Below, one piece after another: positions 33,554 to 41,586 of a DNA stretch of 64,000 nucleotides. The position numbers and the translations under genes are program-made. Position 1 is the first letter of the stretch. Each line of letters starts with the position of its first letter. The DNA comes from TC-15 sp034437275 (GTDB taxonomy: Bacteria > Chloroflexota > Anaerolineae > Aggregatilineales > Aggregatilineaceae): assembly GCA_034437275.1 (NCBI GenBank), contig DAOTUD010000040.1, positions 62,001-126,000 on the forward strand. Reading direction: 5' to 3'. The notes below the pieces were generated by a model, which was given only the letters and a program-made list of their open reading frames with translations, did no database searches and was not told where the DNA came from.

Positions 33554-33955
33554 ATGAATTCAAGGCATAAGCTGCAAGGCGGCGCGATCGTTTCTCACGA
33601 GCAGCATTCACACGGCATCATCGAGCTGCTCACCTACCGTTTTCGGGACCGCGTGTCGCTGATCTACTACTATCACCCCTTTGAGATCGATCTGTCCAGG
33701 TACTTCCAGTTTTTGATCGTGCTGTCGTTGGAAGACCTGGAACACACGGCGAAGTATTACCGCCTCAAACAGCGACGCCTCCCGCCGGTGGTGCACATCG
33801 GCACGCCCGAGGCGCTGCTCTGCGCCGCCCATCAGACACGTTTCCCCGACCTGGAGATCGTGCCGCTGCGGCAGGCAGACCTCGCCGACAAGGATGTCAC
33901 GCTCCAGTTGACGCAGTTTGAGCGTTTTATCGACGGGCTGGAAGCGCGCGTCTAA
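33554..33955 (+). CDS. Hypothetical protein, 133 aa
   Basis: Soluble alpha/beta protein (LSLIYYYHPFEIDLSRYF-like strand-helix pattern near 35-52, PPVVHIGTPEALLCAAH in the middle, a helical C-terminus). No family recognised; size and layout recall the 27460/28208 proteins but I cannot show homology. The ATG 33554 has a poor ribosome binding site, and a later start is possible. It converges on the HAD hydrolase. Confidence 0.5.
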   Translation: MNSRHKLQGGAIVSHEQHSHGIIELLTYRFRDRVSLIYYYHPFEIDLSRYFQFLIVLSLEDLEHTAKYYRLKQRRLPPVVHIGTPEALLCAAHQTRFPDLEIVPLRQADLADKDVTLQLTQFERFIDGLEARV

Positions 33956-33998
33956 CCGGCTTTTTTCTCCACATATGAACCCAACCGCGCCGGGGCGA

Positions 33999-34673
33999 TC
34001 ATGCCCCGGTGGTGATGTGCAGCGCGAGGGCGCTGTCGTGCGGCGTAACCGTGAGCTGGCGCAGGCTGTCGATCACGACGTCGGCCAGCGCGAGCGACGC
34101 GGCGGCGTGCGTGGTGGCGACGCCAACGGTGCGCATCCCGGCGCGGGTGGCGGCCTCCAGCCCGGCGACGGAATCCTCGATCACGGCGCACTGGGCCGGG
34201 GCGACGTCGAGGCGCTGCGCCGCCAGCAGGTAGCCTTCCGGGTCGGGCTTGCCGGCGGATAGCTGGTCGGCGGTGACGAACACGGACGGGACCGGCAGCC
34301 CGCCTTGCCGCAGCCGGGCCGTGGCCAGTTTCTTCACGCCCGAGGTGACGATCGCGTGCGGCTGCCCGCCGAGGGCGGCGAGCAGGTCCCCGGCCCCGGG
34401 ATAGGGGCGGCATTCGTCGATCAACGCCAGCTCGATGGCCAGGTGGGCGCGCACTTCCTCGGCGACGTCCAGGTGCGGGGCGACGTGGGCGATGGTCGCC
34501 GCGCTGGGCCGCCCGTGCATGTCGCGCAGTACGGCGGCAGGGTCCAGGCCGCGCTGCGTGGCCCAGGTACGCCAGGCCTGCTCGACCGCCGCGCTCGAAT
34601 CGACCAGCACCCCGTCCAGGTCGAGCAGCACCGCCTGGCACAGCATGATTGGTCCCGGTTGCTCCGTTGGCAT
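33999..34673 (-). CDS. HAD-superfamily sugar-phosphatase-like hydrolase
   Basis: 224 aa from ATG 34673 (GGGGAGTGA upstream); a longer frame to 34907 is antisense noise. HAD motif I is LLDLDGVLVDSS (nucleophile Asp and second Asp), motif II is AIVTSGVKK, and motif III/IV are SAGKPDPEGY and CAVIEDSVAGLEAA. The helical cap between motifs I and II is that of beta-phosphoglucomutase/YfbT-type enzymes. It probably dephosphorylates a small sugar phosphate. Inositol-phosphate synthase is encoded upstream on the same strand, so inositol- or glycerol-phosphate is a conceivable substrate, but that is a guess. Confidence 0.87.
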   Translation of the reverse strand: MPTEQPGPIMLCQAVLLDLDGVLVDSSAAVEQAWRTWATQRGLDPAAVLRDMHGRPSAATIAHVAPHLDVAEEVRAHLAIELALIDECRPYPGAGDLLAALGGQPHAIVTSGVKKLATARLRQGGLPVPSVFVTADQLSAGKPDPEGYLLAAQRLDVAPAQCAVIEDSVAGLEAATRAGMRTVGVATTHAAASLALADVVIDSLRQLTVTPHDSALALHITTGA

Positions 34674-34890
34674 CACATCACTCCCCTCTTGTCTGGCATG
34701 ATCACAGCTTGCTGCCCTGTATTGTACAGAACGTCTGCGCTGGCTCCAAGCGGGGCGGGGCGACCCGCGCCCGGTGGACATTGCATGGTGTTTGCTCCTG
34801 CCGCTTAGCATAGCGAGATCATAGCAGCAGCGGGGCATCGCTGATGTCAGAGGATTCGCAGTGGAGGCGCGCGGTGTACACAGTGCAAAC

Positions 34891-34915
34891 CGGGGACGGC
34901 TGGTCACCGTCCCCG
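34891..34915. terminator. Strong GC hairpin after inositol-phosphate synthase
   Basis: CGGGGACGG (34891-34899) and CCGTCCCCG (34907-34915) with a 7-nt loop. No T-tract. It separates the synthase gene from the HAD gene on the minus strand. Confidence 0.5.
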
Positions 34916-34948
34916 GGCGTGTCGTCGTTGTGGCGTAGTGCGGGCGGC

Positions 34949-36109
34949 TTACTCGTCGTCGCCGGTGTGCGGATTTTCCGGCACGGACGGGGTGTCGCTG
35001 CCTGTGTAGCCTTCGGGGGGCTTGACGGTGGCGCTGTTGTCGCCGCTGATGAAGGCTTCGGTGTTGTTGCGCGCGATGTCATCCGGCACCTGGACCGGCG
35101 GCGACTTCATGAAGTAGGACGAGGGCGCTTCGAGCGTACCCGTCAGCCCGCGATCCAGCCCGATCTTGGCGCAGCGCACCGCGTCGATGATCACGCCCGC
35201 GCTGTTGGGGCTGTCCCACACTTCGAGCTTGCACTCGATGTTGAGCGGCACATCGCCGAAGGCCGCGCCTTCCAGCCGGATGTGCGCCCACTTGCGGTCG
35301 GTCAGCCAGGGCACGTAGTCGCTGGGGCCGATGTACACGTTGTCCGGCTCGATCTCGTAGGGCAGTTGGCTGGTGACGGCGTTGGTCTTGGAGATCTTCT
35401 TGCTCTCCAGGCGTTCGCGCTCCAGCATGTTGTAGAAGTCCATGTTGCCGCCCACGTTGAGCTGGCTGGTGCGCTCCAGGCGGATGCCGCGATCGTTGAA
35501 CAGGTTGGTCAGCACGCGGTGCAGGATCGTCGCGCCGACCTGCGACTTGATGTCGTCGCCGATCAGCGGCAGCCCGCGCTCGGCGAAGCGATTCTGCCAG
35601 TACGGCTCGCGCGCGATGAAGACCGGGATCGCGTTGATGAACGCGCAGCCGGCGTTGAGCACCTGCTCGACGTACCACTTGGTGGCCTGTTCGCTGCCCA
35701 CCGGCAGATAGTTGACCACGACATCGGTCTGGGTGTCCTTGAGAATCTGCACGATGTCGTCGGTGGGGCCTTCGGCCTTCTTGATCTTCTGCTTCAGGTA
35801 TTTGCCCAGGCCATCGTGCGTCATGCCGCGATGCACGGGCACATCCAGGCGCGGCACGTCGGCGAAGCGGATCGTGTTGTTCTGGCCGCCCCACATGGCT
35901 TCGCTGAGGTCTTTGCCCACCTTGTCGGCGTCGATGTCAAACGCGGCGCTGAACTCGATGTCGCGGATGTGATAGCCGCCCAGGTCAACATGCATCAGCC
36001 CAGGAACCGGCTGGTCTGGGCTGGCGTTTTGATAATAGTGAACCCCCTGAATGAGCGAATTGGCGCAGTTGCCCACCCCAATAATCGCTACGCGGACCTT
36101 GTCAGTCAC
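34949..36109 (-). CDS. Myo-inositol-1-phosphate synthase, actinobacterial type
   Basis: 386 aa from GTG 36109, chosen for the GGAGG upstream; the frame continues to 36154 without signal. It converts glucose-6-phosphate to inositol-1-phosphate using NAD. The Rossmann start is VAIIGVGNCANSLIQGV. Family blocks are TDVVVNYLPVGSEQATKWYV, GDDIKSQVGATILHR (catalytic Lys), QLNVGGNMDFYNML and RLESKKISKT. The C-terminal 35 residues are an acidic, disordered extension. In bacteria the product feeds phosphatidylinositol-type lipids or compatible solutes. Confidence 0.93.
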   Translation of the reverse strand: MTDKVRVAIIGVGNCANSLIQGVHYYQNASPDQPVPGLMHVDLGGYHIRDIEFSAAFDIDADKVGKDLSEAMWGGQNNTIRFADVPRLDVPVHRGMTHDGLGKYLKQKIKKAEGPTDDIVQILKDTQTDVVVNYLPVGSEQATKWYVEQVLNAGCAFINAIPVFIAREPYWQNRFAERGLPLIGDDIKSQVGATILHRVLTNLFNDRGIRLERTSQLNVGGNMDFYNMLERERLESKKISKTNAVTSQLPYEIEPDNVYIGPSDYVPWLTDRKWAHIRLEGAAFGDVPLNIECKLEVWDSPNSAGVIIDAVRCAKIGLDRGLTGTLEAPSSYFMKSPPVQVPDDIARNNTEAFISGDNSATVKPPEGYTGSDTPSVPENPHTGDDE

Positions 36110-36255
36110 GGGAAACCTCCATACTCTTTTCTTCGCGCTTCTACGCAGCACCACGCTGCGGCTAGATGCCAGGTAAGCCCTGGATAGGGTTTGCTCAGCC
36201 GGGTGAGTGTACCTCTATTGCGGGGAAAGCTCAAGGGCGAATGCGGCATGACCGC

Positions 36256-36317
36256 TTGACATTTGCTGCGCACGCGCTAGACTATTGAGTGTTTTTTCAA
36301 CTGAATGTATGCTCAAT
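36256..36317 (+). promoter_or_regulatory. ArsR/SmtB-type promoter and operator
   Basis: TTGACA (36256-36261), 16-bp spacer, TAGACT (36278-36283). Directly downstream ATTGAG (36284-36289) and CTCAAT (36312-36317) form an inverted repeat in an AT-rich stretch, where a metal-responsive ArsR repressor would block transcription. The site is 18 bp before the GTG start of the repressor. Confidence 0.6.
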
Positions 36318-36334
36318 AATATGCGAGGATCAGT

Positions 36335-36631
36335 GTGGAAACCATAGACAACGATACAATGCAGCGCATGGTCGATCTGTTCAGCGCGGTGGCCGACACC
36401 ACCCGCGTGCGCATTGTCCTGCTGGTGTTCGACTGCGAACAGCGCAGCAGCGATATCGCCCGCCGCCTGGAGATGTCCCCGTCCGCTACGTCGCACCAAC
36501 TGCGCTGGCTGCGCGAACGGCGCATCCTGGCCAGCCGCAAGCAAGGCCGCGAAACCTACTACCGGCTGGCCGACGACTGCATCCGCGAGTTGATCCGCAC
36601 CGCGCTGGGCCACGTCCGTGAGGAGGTGTAG
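36335..36631 (+). CDS. ArsR/SmtB-family metal-responsive repressor
   Basis: 98 aa, GTG start at 36335 with GAGGA upstream. Winged-helix: LFSAVADTTRVRIVLLVF (helices 1-2), SSDIARRLEMSPSATSHQLR (recognition helix), GRETYYRLADDCIRELI. A DCEQRSSD segment offers a Cys near the usual metal site in helix 3, and D and C in DDCIRELI lie where alpha-5 metal ligands sit. It most likely represses itself and the downstream CDF transporter, releasing DNA when Zn or a related ion binds. Confidence 0.9.
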   Translation: METIDNDTMQRMVDLFSAVADTTRVRIVLLVFDCEQRSSDIARRLEMSPSATSHQLRWLRERRILASRKQGRETYYRLADDCIRELIRTALGHVREEV

Positions 36632-36634
36632 CGT

Positions 36635-37519
36635 ATGGGTCACCACCACGCGCCCGCGACCAGCACCAGCCGCGACCTGCTGATCGCGTTCGCACTCAAC
36701 GCCGGGTTCGCCGTCTTCGAGGTGATCGGCGGGCTGTACATTAACAGCGTGGCCGTACTTTCCGACGCACTGCACGACCTGGGCGACAGCATCTCGCTGG
36801 GGCTGGCGTGGGCGCTGGGCAAAAAGGCCGAACAGGGCCGCGACCAGCGTTACTCCTACGGCTACCTGCGCTTTTCGCTGCTCGGCGCGCTGATCAACAC
36901 CATCGTGCTGATCGTTGGCTCGTTGGTGATCCTGCGCGAGGCGATCCCGCGCCTGCTGGCCCCGGAACCGTTCGACGCGGTGGGCATGATCGGCTTTGCG
37001 CTGGTCGGGATCACCGTCAACGGGATCGCGGCGCTGCGGCTGCGCGGGCACGGCTCTGCCAATGCGCAGGTGGTCGGCTGGCACCTGCTGGAGGATGTGC
37101 TGGGGTGGGGTGCGGTGCTGATCGTGGGCATCGTGTCGCTGTTCGTGGACTGGCCGGTGCTCGACCCGCTGCTGTCGATTGGAATCACGCTGTACGTGTT
37201 GTATAACGTGATCGGCGCGCTGCGCGACACGCTCAACCTGTTTTTGCAGGCCGTGCCGGCTGATATCGACCTGGGGCACGTCGCGCAGCAGTTGCGCGGG
37301 GTGGACGGCGTGCAGGACTTGCACCACATGCACCTGTGGTCACTGGATGGCGAGCATCACGTCTTCTCGACGCACCTGGTGGTCGATGAGGACACCAGCA
37401 AGCAGGCCGCGCTGTGCATCAAGCAGGACTGCCGCCGCGCGCTGTCCGACCTGGACCTGGCGCACGTCACCCTCGAGATCGAATACGGCGAGCAGGACTG
37501 CTCGATGAATTCTGCGTAG
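36635..37519 (+). CDS. Cation diffusion facilitator (CzcD-like metal exporter)
   Basis: 294 aa, six membrane helices. The transport-site motifs are SDALHDLGD in helix 2 and HLLEDVLGW in helix 5, the H-x3-D pairs of Zn/Cd/Co-type CDF proteins. A His-rich N-terminus (MGHHHAP) and a cytoplasmic C-terminal domain with HHMHLWSLDGEHH may bind metal. The start is 3 bp after the ArsR gene with GGAGG, so they form one operon. It exports divalent metal using the proton gradient. Confidence 0.93.
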   Translation: MGHHHAPATSTSRDLLIAFALNAGFAVFEVIGGLYINSVAVLSDALHDLGDSISLGLAWALGKKAEQGRDQRYSYGYLRFSLLGALINTIVLIVGSLVILREAIPRLLAPEPFDAVGMIGFALVGITVNGIAALRLRGHGSANAQVVGWHLLEDVLGWGAVLIVGIVSLFVDWPVLDPLLSIGITLYVLYNVIGALRDTLNLFLQAVPADIDLGHVAQQLRGVDGVQDLHHMHLWSLDGEHHVFSTHLVVDEDTSKQAALCIKQDCRRALSDLDLAHVTLEIEYGEQDCSMNSA

Positions 37520-37598
37520 GCGATGCGGAAGATAGGCCACCTGACCCAGGCGGAAATGAGCGCGGTGGCAGATGGAGCCGGCAGCGCGATCCAGTATG

Positions 37599-38213
37599 TT
37601 AGGGTTCAATGTGTAGGTGGTGTGCTGTGCCCGGCTGCTTACGCCATTTGCGAATGAGCAGGGCGAACATCACCATATCGATCACGGTGTGGGCGGCCAT
37701 CGCGGCCCACAGCCCGTCCCGCCACAGCACCAGCCCGCCCAGCAGCAGGCCCGCCACCGTCGCATACACGAAGTACGCGCGGGTGATGCCGTGCAGCGCG
37801 CCGAAGATGAGCGCCGTGAGCGGCCAGCCGAGCACTGGCTGCATCGCGCCCCGGAACAGGATTTCCTCCGGAATGCCGGCCACCAAGCCGAAGATCACCG
37901 CGTGATGGTAGCCCAGCGCGTCGATGTCCAGCGTTTCGGCCAGCAGCCTTTCGATGCGGCGCAGCGCCGGCACAACGTCCAGCAGCTTCCACGCCGCCAG
38001 CGCGAAGCCCAGCCCGAGGGCTGCCCCGAGGGCCAGATCGCGGCCCCAGGCCTGGGCCGGGAACCAGGCCGCGCCCATATCCTGCCCGCGCAGCAGCCCG
38101 GCCCACACCACGCCTATCGTCATCATCGCCAGGCCGAACAGCAAGCCATAGTGCGCGAGCTGGTCGGGGGCCATGCGTTCGGTCTGTTCAAGTTGTTCCG
38201 AATTACTCATCAT
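37599..38213 (-). CDS. CPBP-family intramembrane protease (Abi/CAAX-like)
   Basis: 204 aa. Several membrane helices, with the three active-site motifs of the family: PEEILFRG (EExxxR), FGALHG (FxxxH-type) and AAHTVIDMV (HxxxD-type). Such proteases cleave within membranes or process prenylated or bacteriocin-like peptides. The substrate is unknown. ATG 38213 or the next Met is a suitable start. It stands alone, convergent to the CDF gene. Confidence 0.85.
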   Translation of the reverse strand: MMSNSEQLEQTERMAPDQLAHYGLLFGLAMMTIGVVWAGLLRGQDMGAAWFPAQAWGRDLALGAALGLGFALAAWKLLDVVPALRRIERLLAETLDIDALGYHHAVIFGLVAGIPEEILFRGAMQPVLGWPLTALIFGALHGITRAYFVYATVAGLLLGGLVLWRDGLWAAMAAHTVIDMVMFALLIRKWRKQPGTAHHLHIEP

Positions 38214-38457
38214 TCCCTAACGTTCTGTGAATACGCTTCTTATAGTCAGTGGATACTATAGTGTCGCTAGAGATTACAAAGGCAGTGAGACTACCTGGGT
38301 GCACATGAATGAATCTTTTTGGCACCTGATCGCATCTGAATATATAGAACGGTGCCGCTAACCATCACCATTGTGCCCAAACACCGCACGCGATGCAACT
38401 GCAGGGAGAACGACCAATCCTTTTTACGGAATTTGTATAATTCTCATCTTTTTTATC

Positions 38458-38486
38458 TTGAAAAACAGCGCGTAACATAGTATCAT
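38458..38486 (+). promoter_or_regulatory. Promoter of the sigma-factor gene
   Basis: TTGAAA (38458-38463), 17-bp spacer, TATCAT (38481-38486), 36 bp before the ATG. A GGCACC/GGTGCC inverted repeat lies farther upstream, near 38320-38357, in this otherwise empty 308-bp gap. Confidence 0.6.
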
Positions 38487-38521
38487 TAGTGCAACGGTGA
38501 ATGTGGGTTTGGACGGCGGTT

Positions 38522-39559
38522 ATGGCGAAAGGGAAACCAACAGTGTTCGCAGCAAAAGAGAACAAAAGCAAACGTTCCACGCTCGAAATGATGATTGACA
38601 ACCAGCCTGATGACAAAACGAAACGCCAGAATCCGGCGCACATGCCATCGGTGGACGCGGACCTGTTGCAATTCTATTTCCGTGATATTCGCCCGATTTC
38701 CGAGCCAATCGACTCCGACCGCGAGCAGGCCCTCGCCAAGATGGTCCAGGCTTCCAACGAAGCCCAGCGGCGTTTGGAGGAAAACGAAGCGATTGACGAT
38801 GTCGAGGCGTTTTACGACGTGATGGAAATCGGCGAAACCGCCCGCCAGGAATTGATCATGGCCAACACGCGCCTGGTGATTTCGATCGCCAAGAAATACC
38901 AGGGGCGCGGGCTGCCCTTGCCGGACCTGATCCAGGAGGGCAACCTGGGGCTGATGAAAGCGGTCGACCGGTTCGATCCGGCGCGCGGGGTGCGGCTGAG
39001 CACCTACGCGACGTGGTGGATCCGCCAGTCGATTGCCCGCGCTGCCGGGGATCGCGGGCGCACCATTCGCCTGCCGATCAACCAGGGCCAGCGTTGGGGC
39101 CGGCTGCGCCGCACGGCGGAAAAACTGGCGCAGAAGCTCGGACGCGAGCCAACCTACGAAGAGTTGGCCGCCGAAAGCGACCTGACGCCCGAGCAGGTCG
39201 AGACGACGATGCTCGCCGCGCGCGAACCCGTCCAACTCGACGAACTGATCGGCGAGGAAGAAAATCGCCCGCGCGCCGACCTGGTGGCCGACAAGGAAAG
39301 CGAACTGCCAGAGGAAGCCGCAGCCCAGCAGCTCCTGGTCGAATCGATCAGCTTCTTGCTGGGGGCGCTGCCCCCGCGTGAGGCCCGGATCATCCGGCTG
39401 CGCTTCGGCCTGGAAGACGGCGACACGCACAGCATGTCCCAGATCGGGCAGTTGATGGGCTACAGCCGCGAGCGCATTCGCCAGCTTCAGCACGCGGCGC
39501 TCAGCAAGCTGCGGCAGATGCAAACCGAGTATGGCCTGACGGACTACATCGACGACTGA
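38522..39559 (+). CDS. Sigma-70 family RNA polymerase sigma factor (RpoD/SigA type)
   Basis: 345 aa from ATG 38522; an earlier start at 38501 is less likely. Region 1.2-2.1 begins DADLLQFYFRDIRPI; region 2 holds NTRLVISIAKKYQGRGLPLP and DLIQEGNLGLMKAVDRFD, then YATWWIRQSI (-10 recognition). Region 3 follows, and region 4 is MSQIGQLMGYSRERIRQLQH (-35 recognition HTH). It lacks the long acidic region 1.1 of E. coli RpoD, so it could be the main sigma factor of this lineage or a group 2 paralog. Followed by a strong terminator. Confidence 0.92.
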   Translation: MAKGKPTVFAAKENKSKRSTLEMMIDNQPDDKTKRQNPAHMPSVDADLLQFYFRDIRPISEPIDSDREQALAKMVQASNEAQRRLEENEAIDDVEAFYDVMEIGETARQELIMANTRLVISIAKKYQGRGLPLPDLIQEGNLGLMKAVDRFDPARGVRLSTYATWWIRQSIARAAGDRGRTIRLPINQGQRWGRLRRTAEKLAQKLGREPTYEELAAESDLTPEQVETTMLAAREPVQLDELIGEEENRPRADLVADKESELPEEAAAQQLLVESISFLLGALPPREARIIRLRFGLEDGDTHSMSQIGQLMGYSRERIRQLQHAALSKLRQMQTEYGLTDYIDD

Positions 39560-39601
39560 CAACACTGCTTACTTCACACTGTGATCCCCCTCATAGTGGT
39601 G

Positions 39602-39641
39602 GCCTGGCCGGGTGGCATCTGTCCCCCGGTCAGGCGTTTTT
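39602..39641 (+). terminator. Rho-independent terminator after the sigma factor
   Basis: GCCTGGCCGGG (39602-39612) pairs with CCCGGTCAGGC (39625-39635), then GTTTTT. Confidence 0.9.
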
Positions 39642-39785
39642 GTGCCGCTAATTGTTTTTAACCTGCATTTTTAAACTACTAAAATTAAATTTAATGTGTC
39701 AGAATATGGATTTAGTGTAAAATGGACACAGCGGCCCGGACCGGGCCGTATTCGGCATGTCACAGAGGCGAAGGACGTTTGGGGA

Positions 39786-40889
39786 ATGACAAAACGACAG
39801 ATGAACTATTACTACCGGCGGAAGTTTATTCGGCGGCTGGGGCGCGTCTTGCAGGCGTTGTTCACACGCACGACCGTCACCGGCCTGGAGAATGTGCCCA
39901 AAGAAGGCCCTTACATCGCGGTTGGCAACCACGCCGCCGCGATTGAGGTGGCGCTGATGGTGGTCAACTTGCCGCATATCCCGGAACTGGTCGGCAACGG
40001 TGATATTCCCTTCGACCCGACCTTCCGCGTTATGGCCAGTTGGTACCGCTTTATTCCGGTGCGGCGTGGCTATGTGGACCGCAAGGCGCTGGACGAGATG
40101 CGGCGTGTGCTGAATGAGGGGCATGTGTTGGGCGCATTCCCGGAGGGCGGCACCTGGGACCACGACCTGCGCAGCGCGCGGCCAGGCGTGGCCTGGCTCA
40201 GCCAGCAGACCGGCGTCCCGATTGTGCCGGTCGGCTTTGGCGGGGTGTTGGGCGCGTTCGGCCAGATTTTCCGGCTCAAGCGCCCGCACCTGTCGGTTTC
40301 GATTGGCCCGGCGATTCCACCGGTGCCCCGGCCTACGTCCCCGCGCGAGCGCAAGCGGGTGATCCAGGATGCCAGCGAGGAGATTATGCGCCGCATCCGG
40401 TCGCTGCTGCCGCCGGACGAACGCCGGGGCGGGCCGAAGATCAAGGACGAGGCGTACGCTTTCCAGGTGGAGCTGACCAGCCAGTCCGGCCAGCCGGTCG
40501 CGCTGCCCGACGATCTGTCGATTATGCACGGCGAAGACCTGGCCTACTACTTCCACCGGAATGTGCTGCTTGAGGTGATCTATCGCAACTACAAGATCAA
40601 GGACGCCAAACCGCTGGCGGAGTATCCCGAACTCACCGACCCGGCGCGGTTGGGGTCGGCGCTGGATGCGGCGCTGGACTTCTACGAGGGGCAGCCGGTC
40701 TTCCTCAGCTACCGGCTGGGCCACGAGCGCGCCGAGCGCGTGGTCGAGGGGCTGCATTCGCTGCGCGAGGCGATGGCCTGGGCCGCTGCTCAAGGGCACG
40801 AGATGCGCCTTATTCCAGAACGTACTATAATAAAGCCGGGAGGTAAGACAGAGACATTTGTCGAGCCGAGTGTCAAGCGGGAGTACTGA
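39786..40889 (+). CDS. PlsC-like glycerophospholipid acyltransferase with unusual HX4E motif
   Basis: 367 aa from ATG 39786; a GTG at 39696 in the same frame would add 30 residues but sits in an AT-rich promoter-like zone. The acyltransferase domain (about 20-200) has motif I as GNHAAAIEV, where the usual HxxxxD aspartate is Glu. Other motifs are the FIPVRRG block, FPEGGTWD (motif III) and VPIVPVGF (motif IV). The last 150 residues have no clear family. It probably acylates lysophosphatidate or a similar lipid acceptor at the membrane. It is 15 bp before the FHA gene. Confidence 0.8.
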   Translation: MTKRQMNYYYRRKFIRRLGRVLQALFTRTTVTGLENVPKEGPYIAVGNHAAAIEVALMVVNLPHIPELVGNGDIPFDPTFRVMASWYRFIPVRRGYVDRKALDEMRRVLNEGHVLGAFPEGGTWDHDLRSARPGVAWLSQQTGVPIVPVGFGGVLGAFGQIFRLKRPHLSVSIGPAIPPVPRPTSPRERKRVIQDASEEIMRRIRSLLPPDERRGGPKIKDEAYAFQVELTSQSGQPVALPDDLSIMHGEDLAYYFHRNVLLEVIYRNYKIKDAKPLAEYPELTDPARLGSALDAALDFYEGQPVFLSYRLGHERAERVVEGLHSLREAMAWAAAQGHEMRLIPERTIIKPGGKTETFVEPSVKREY

Positions 40890-40904
40890 ATGGAGTGCTG
40901 AACT

Positions 40905-41525
40905 ATGCAGCAGGGTCAGGTCTGCAAGAACTGTGGGAGAAACAACGACGCGGGGGCGCTCTACTGTCTGGCATGTGGTCACATTCTACCGGCGGGGATG
41001 AAACGGGTAGCGACCCATGCGCTGGAGGACGAGCAAAGCCTGAAGCCTCAAGTCCGTTGGGGCACGGCCTATTTTGGCGATCACAGTGTGCTGCGGATTC
41101 ACGTCCGCCACTCCGGAGAGATCGTCGAGACGCGCTTCAAGGAAGCGTGCGTGTTGGGCCGCGAAATCGAGGAATCGCACCCCGATCTTGACCTGACGCC
41201 CTACGACGCGGTCAAGCTGGGCGTCTCGCGGCAGCATGTCCGGCTGACGCAGAAGATCGCGACGATCATGGTCGAGGACCTGGGCAGCCGCAACGGGACA
41301 TTTCTCAACGGCGAACGGCTGATCCCCAAGCAGCCGCGCGTGCTGCGCAACGAGGACGAGCTGCGCTTGGGGCATATGGTGCTGCGCATTTCGTTCCGCA
41401 GCGCACCCAAACCCGGCACCGACGCCAACACCAGCCCCGGTACGGGCACCAACGTCGGCCCCAACACCGGCAGCGCTACTAACACGAACACCAAACCCGG
41501 TAGCCCTAACGTGTCCGGCTCATAA
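40905..41525 (+). CDS. Zinc-ribbon plus FHA-domain protein
   Basis: 206 aa. An N-terminal zinc ribbon (VCKNCGRNNDAGALYCLACG, CxxC-x12-CxxC) is followed by a linker and an FHA domain at about 80-170. The FHA signatures are VLGREI, GVSRQHVRLT and VEDLGSRNGTFLNGERL, the residues that contact phosphothreonine. A low-complexity tail of TNT/GPN repeats ends the protein. It likely reads Ser/Thr phosphorylation from an unlinked kinase. Co-transcribed with the acyltransferase; followed by a bidirectional terminator. Confidence 0.9.
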   Translation: MQQGQVCKNCGRNNDAGALYCLACGHILPAGMKRVATHALEDEQSLKPQVRWGTAYFGDHSVLRIHVRHSGEIVETRFKEACVLGREIEESHPDLDLTPYDAVKLGVSRQHVRLTQKIATIMVEDLGSRNGTFLNGERLIPKQPRVLRNEDELRLGHMVLRISFRSAPKPGTDANTSPGTGTNVGPNTGSATNTNTKPGSPNVSGS

Positions 41526-41530
41526 AAACG

Positions 41531-41559
41531 ACACCGGGGAAGCACTCCCCGGTGTTTTC
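41531..41559. terminator. Bidirectional terminator
   Basis: ACACCGGGGA (41531-41540) pairs with TCCCCGGTGT (41546-41555), followed by TTTC and preceded by AAAAA. It serves both the FHA gene and the convergent der gene. Confidence 0.85.
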
Positions 41560-41586
41560 ATTGCGATGAATTTGTGCGGCGGCCTG

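Noticed and set aside
33384..33611. 75-codon minus-strand frame
   Set aside because: It lies across a perfect plus-strand terminator, overlaps the gene at 33554 and lacks the codon bias of real genes.
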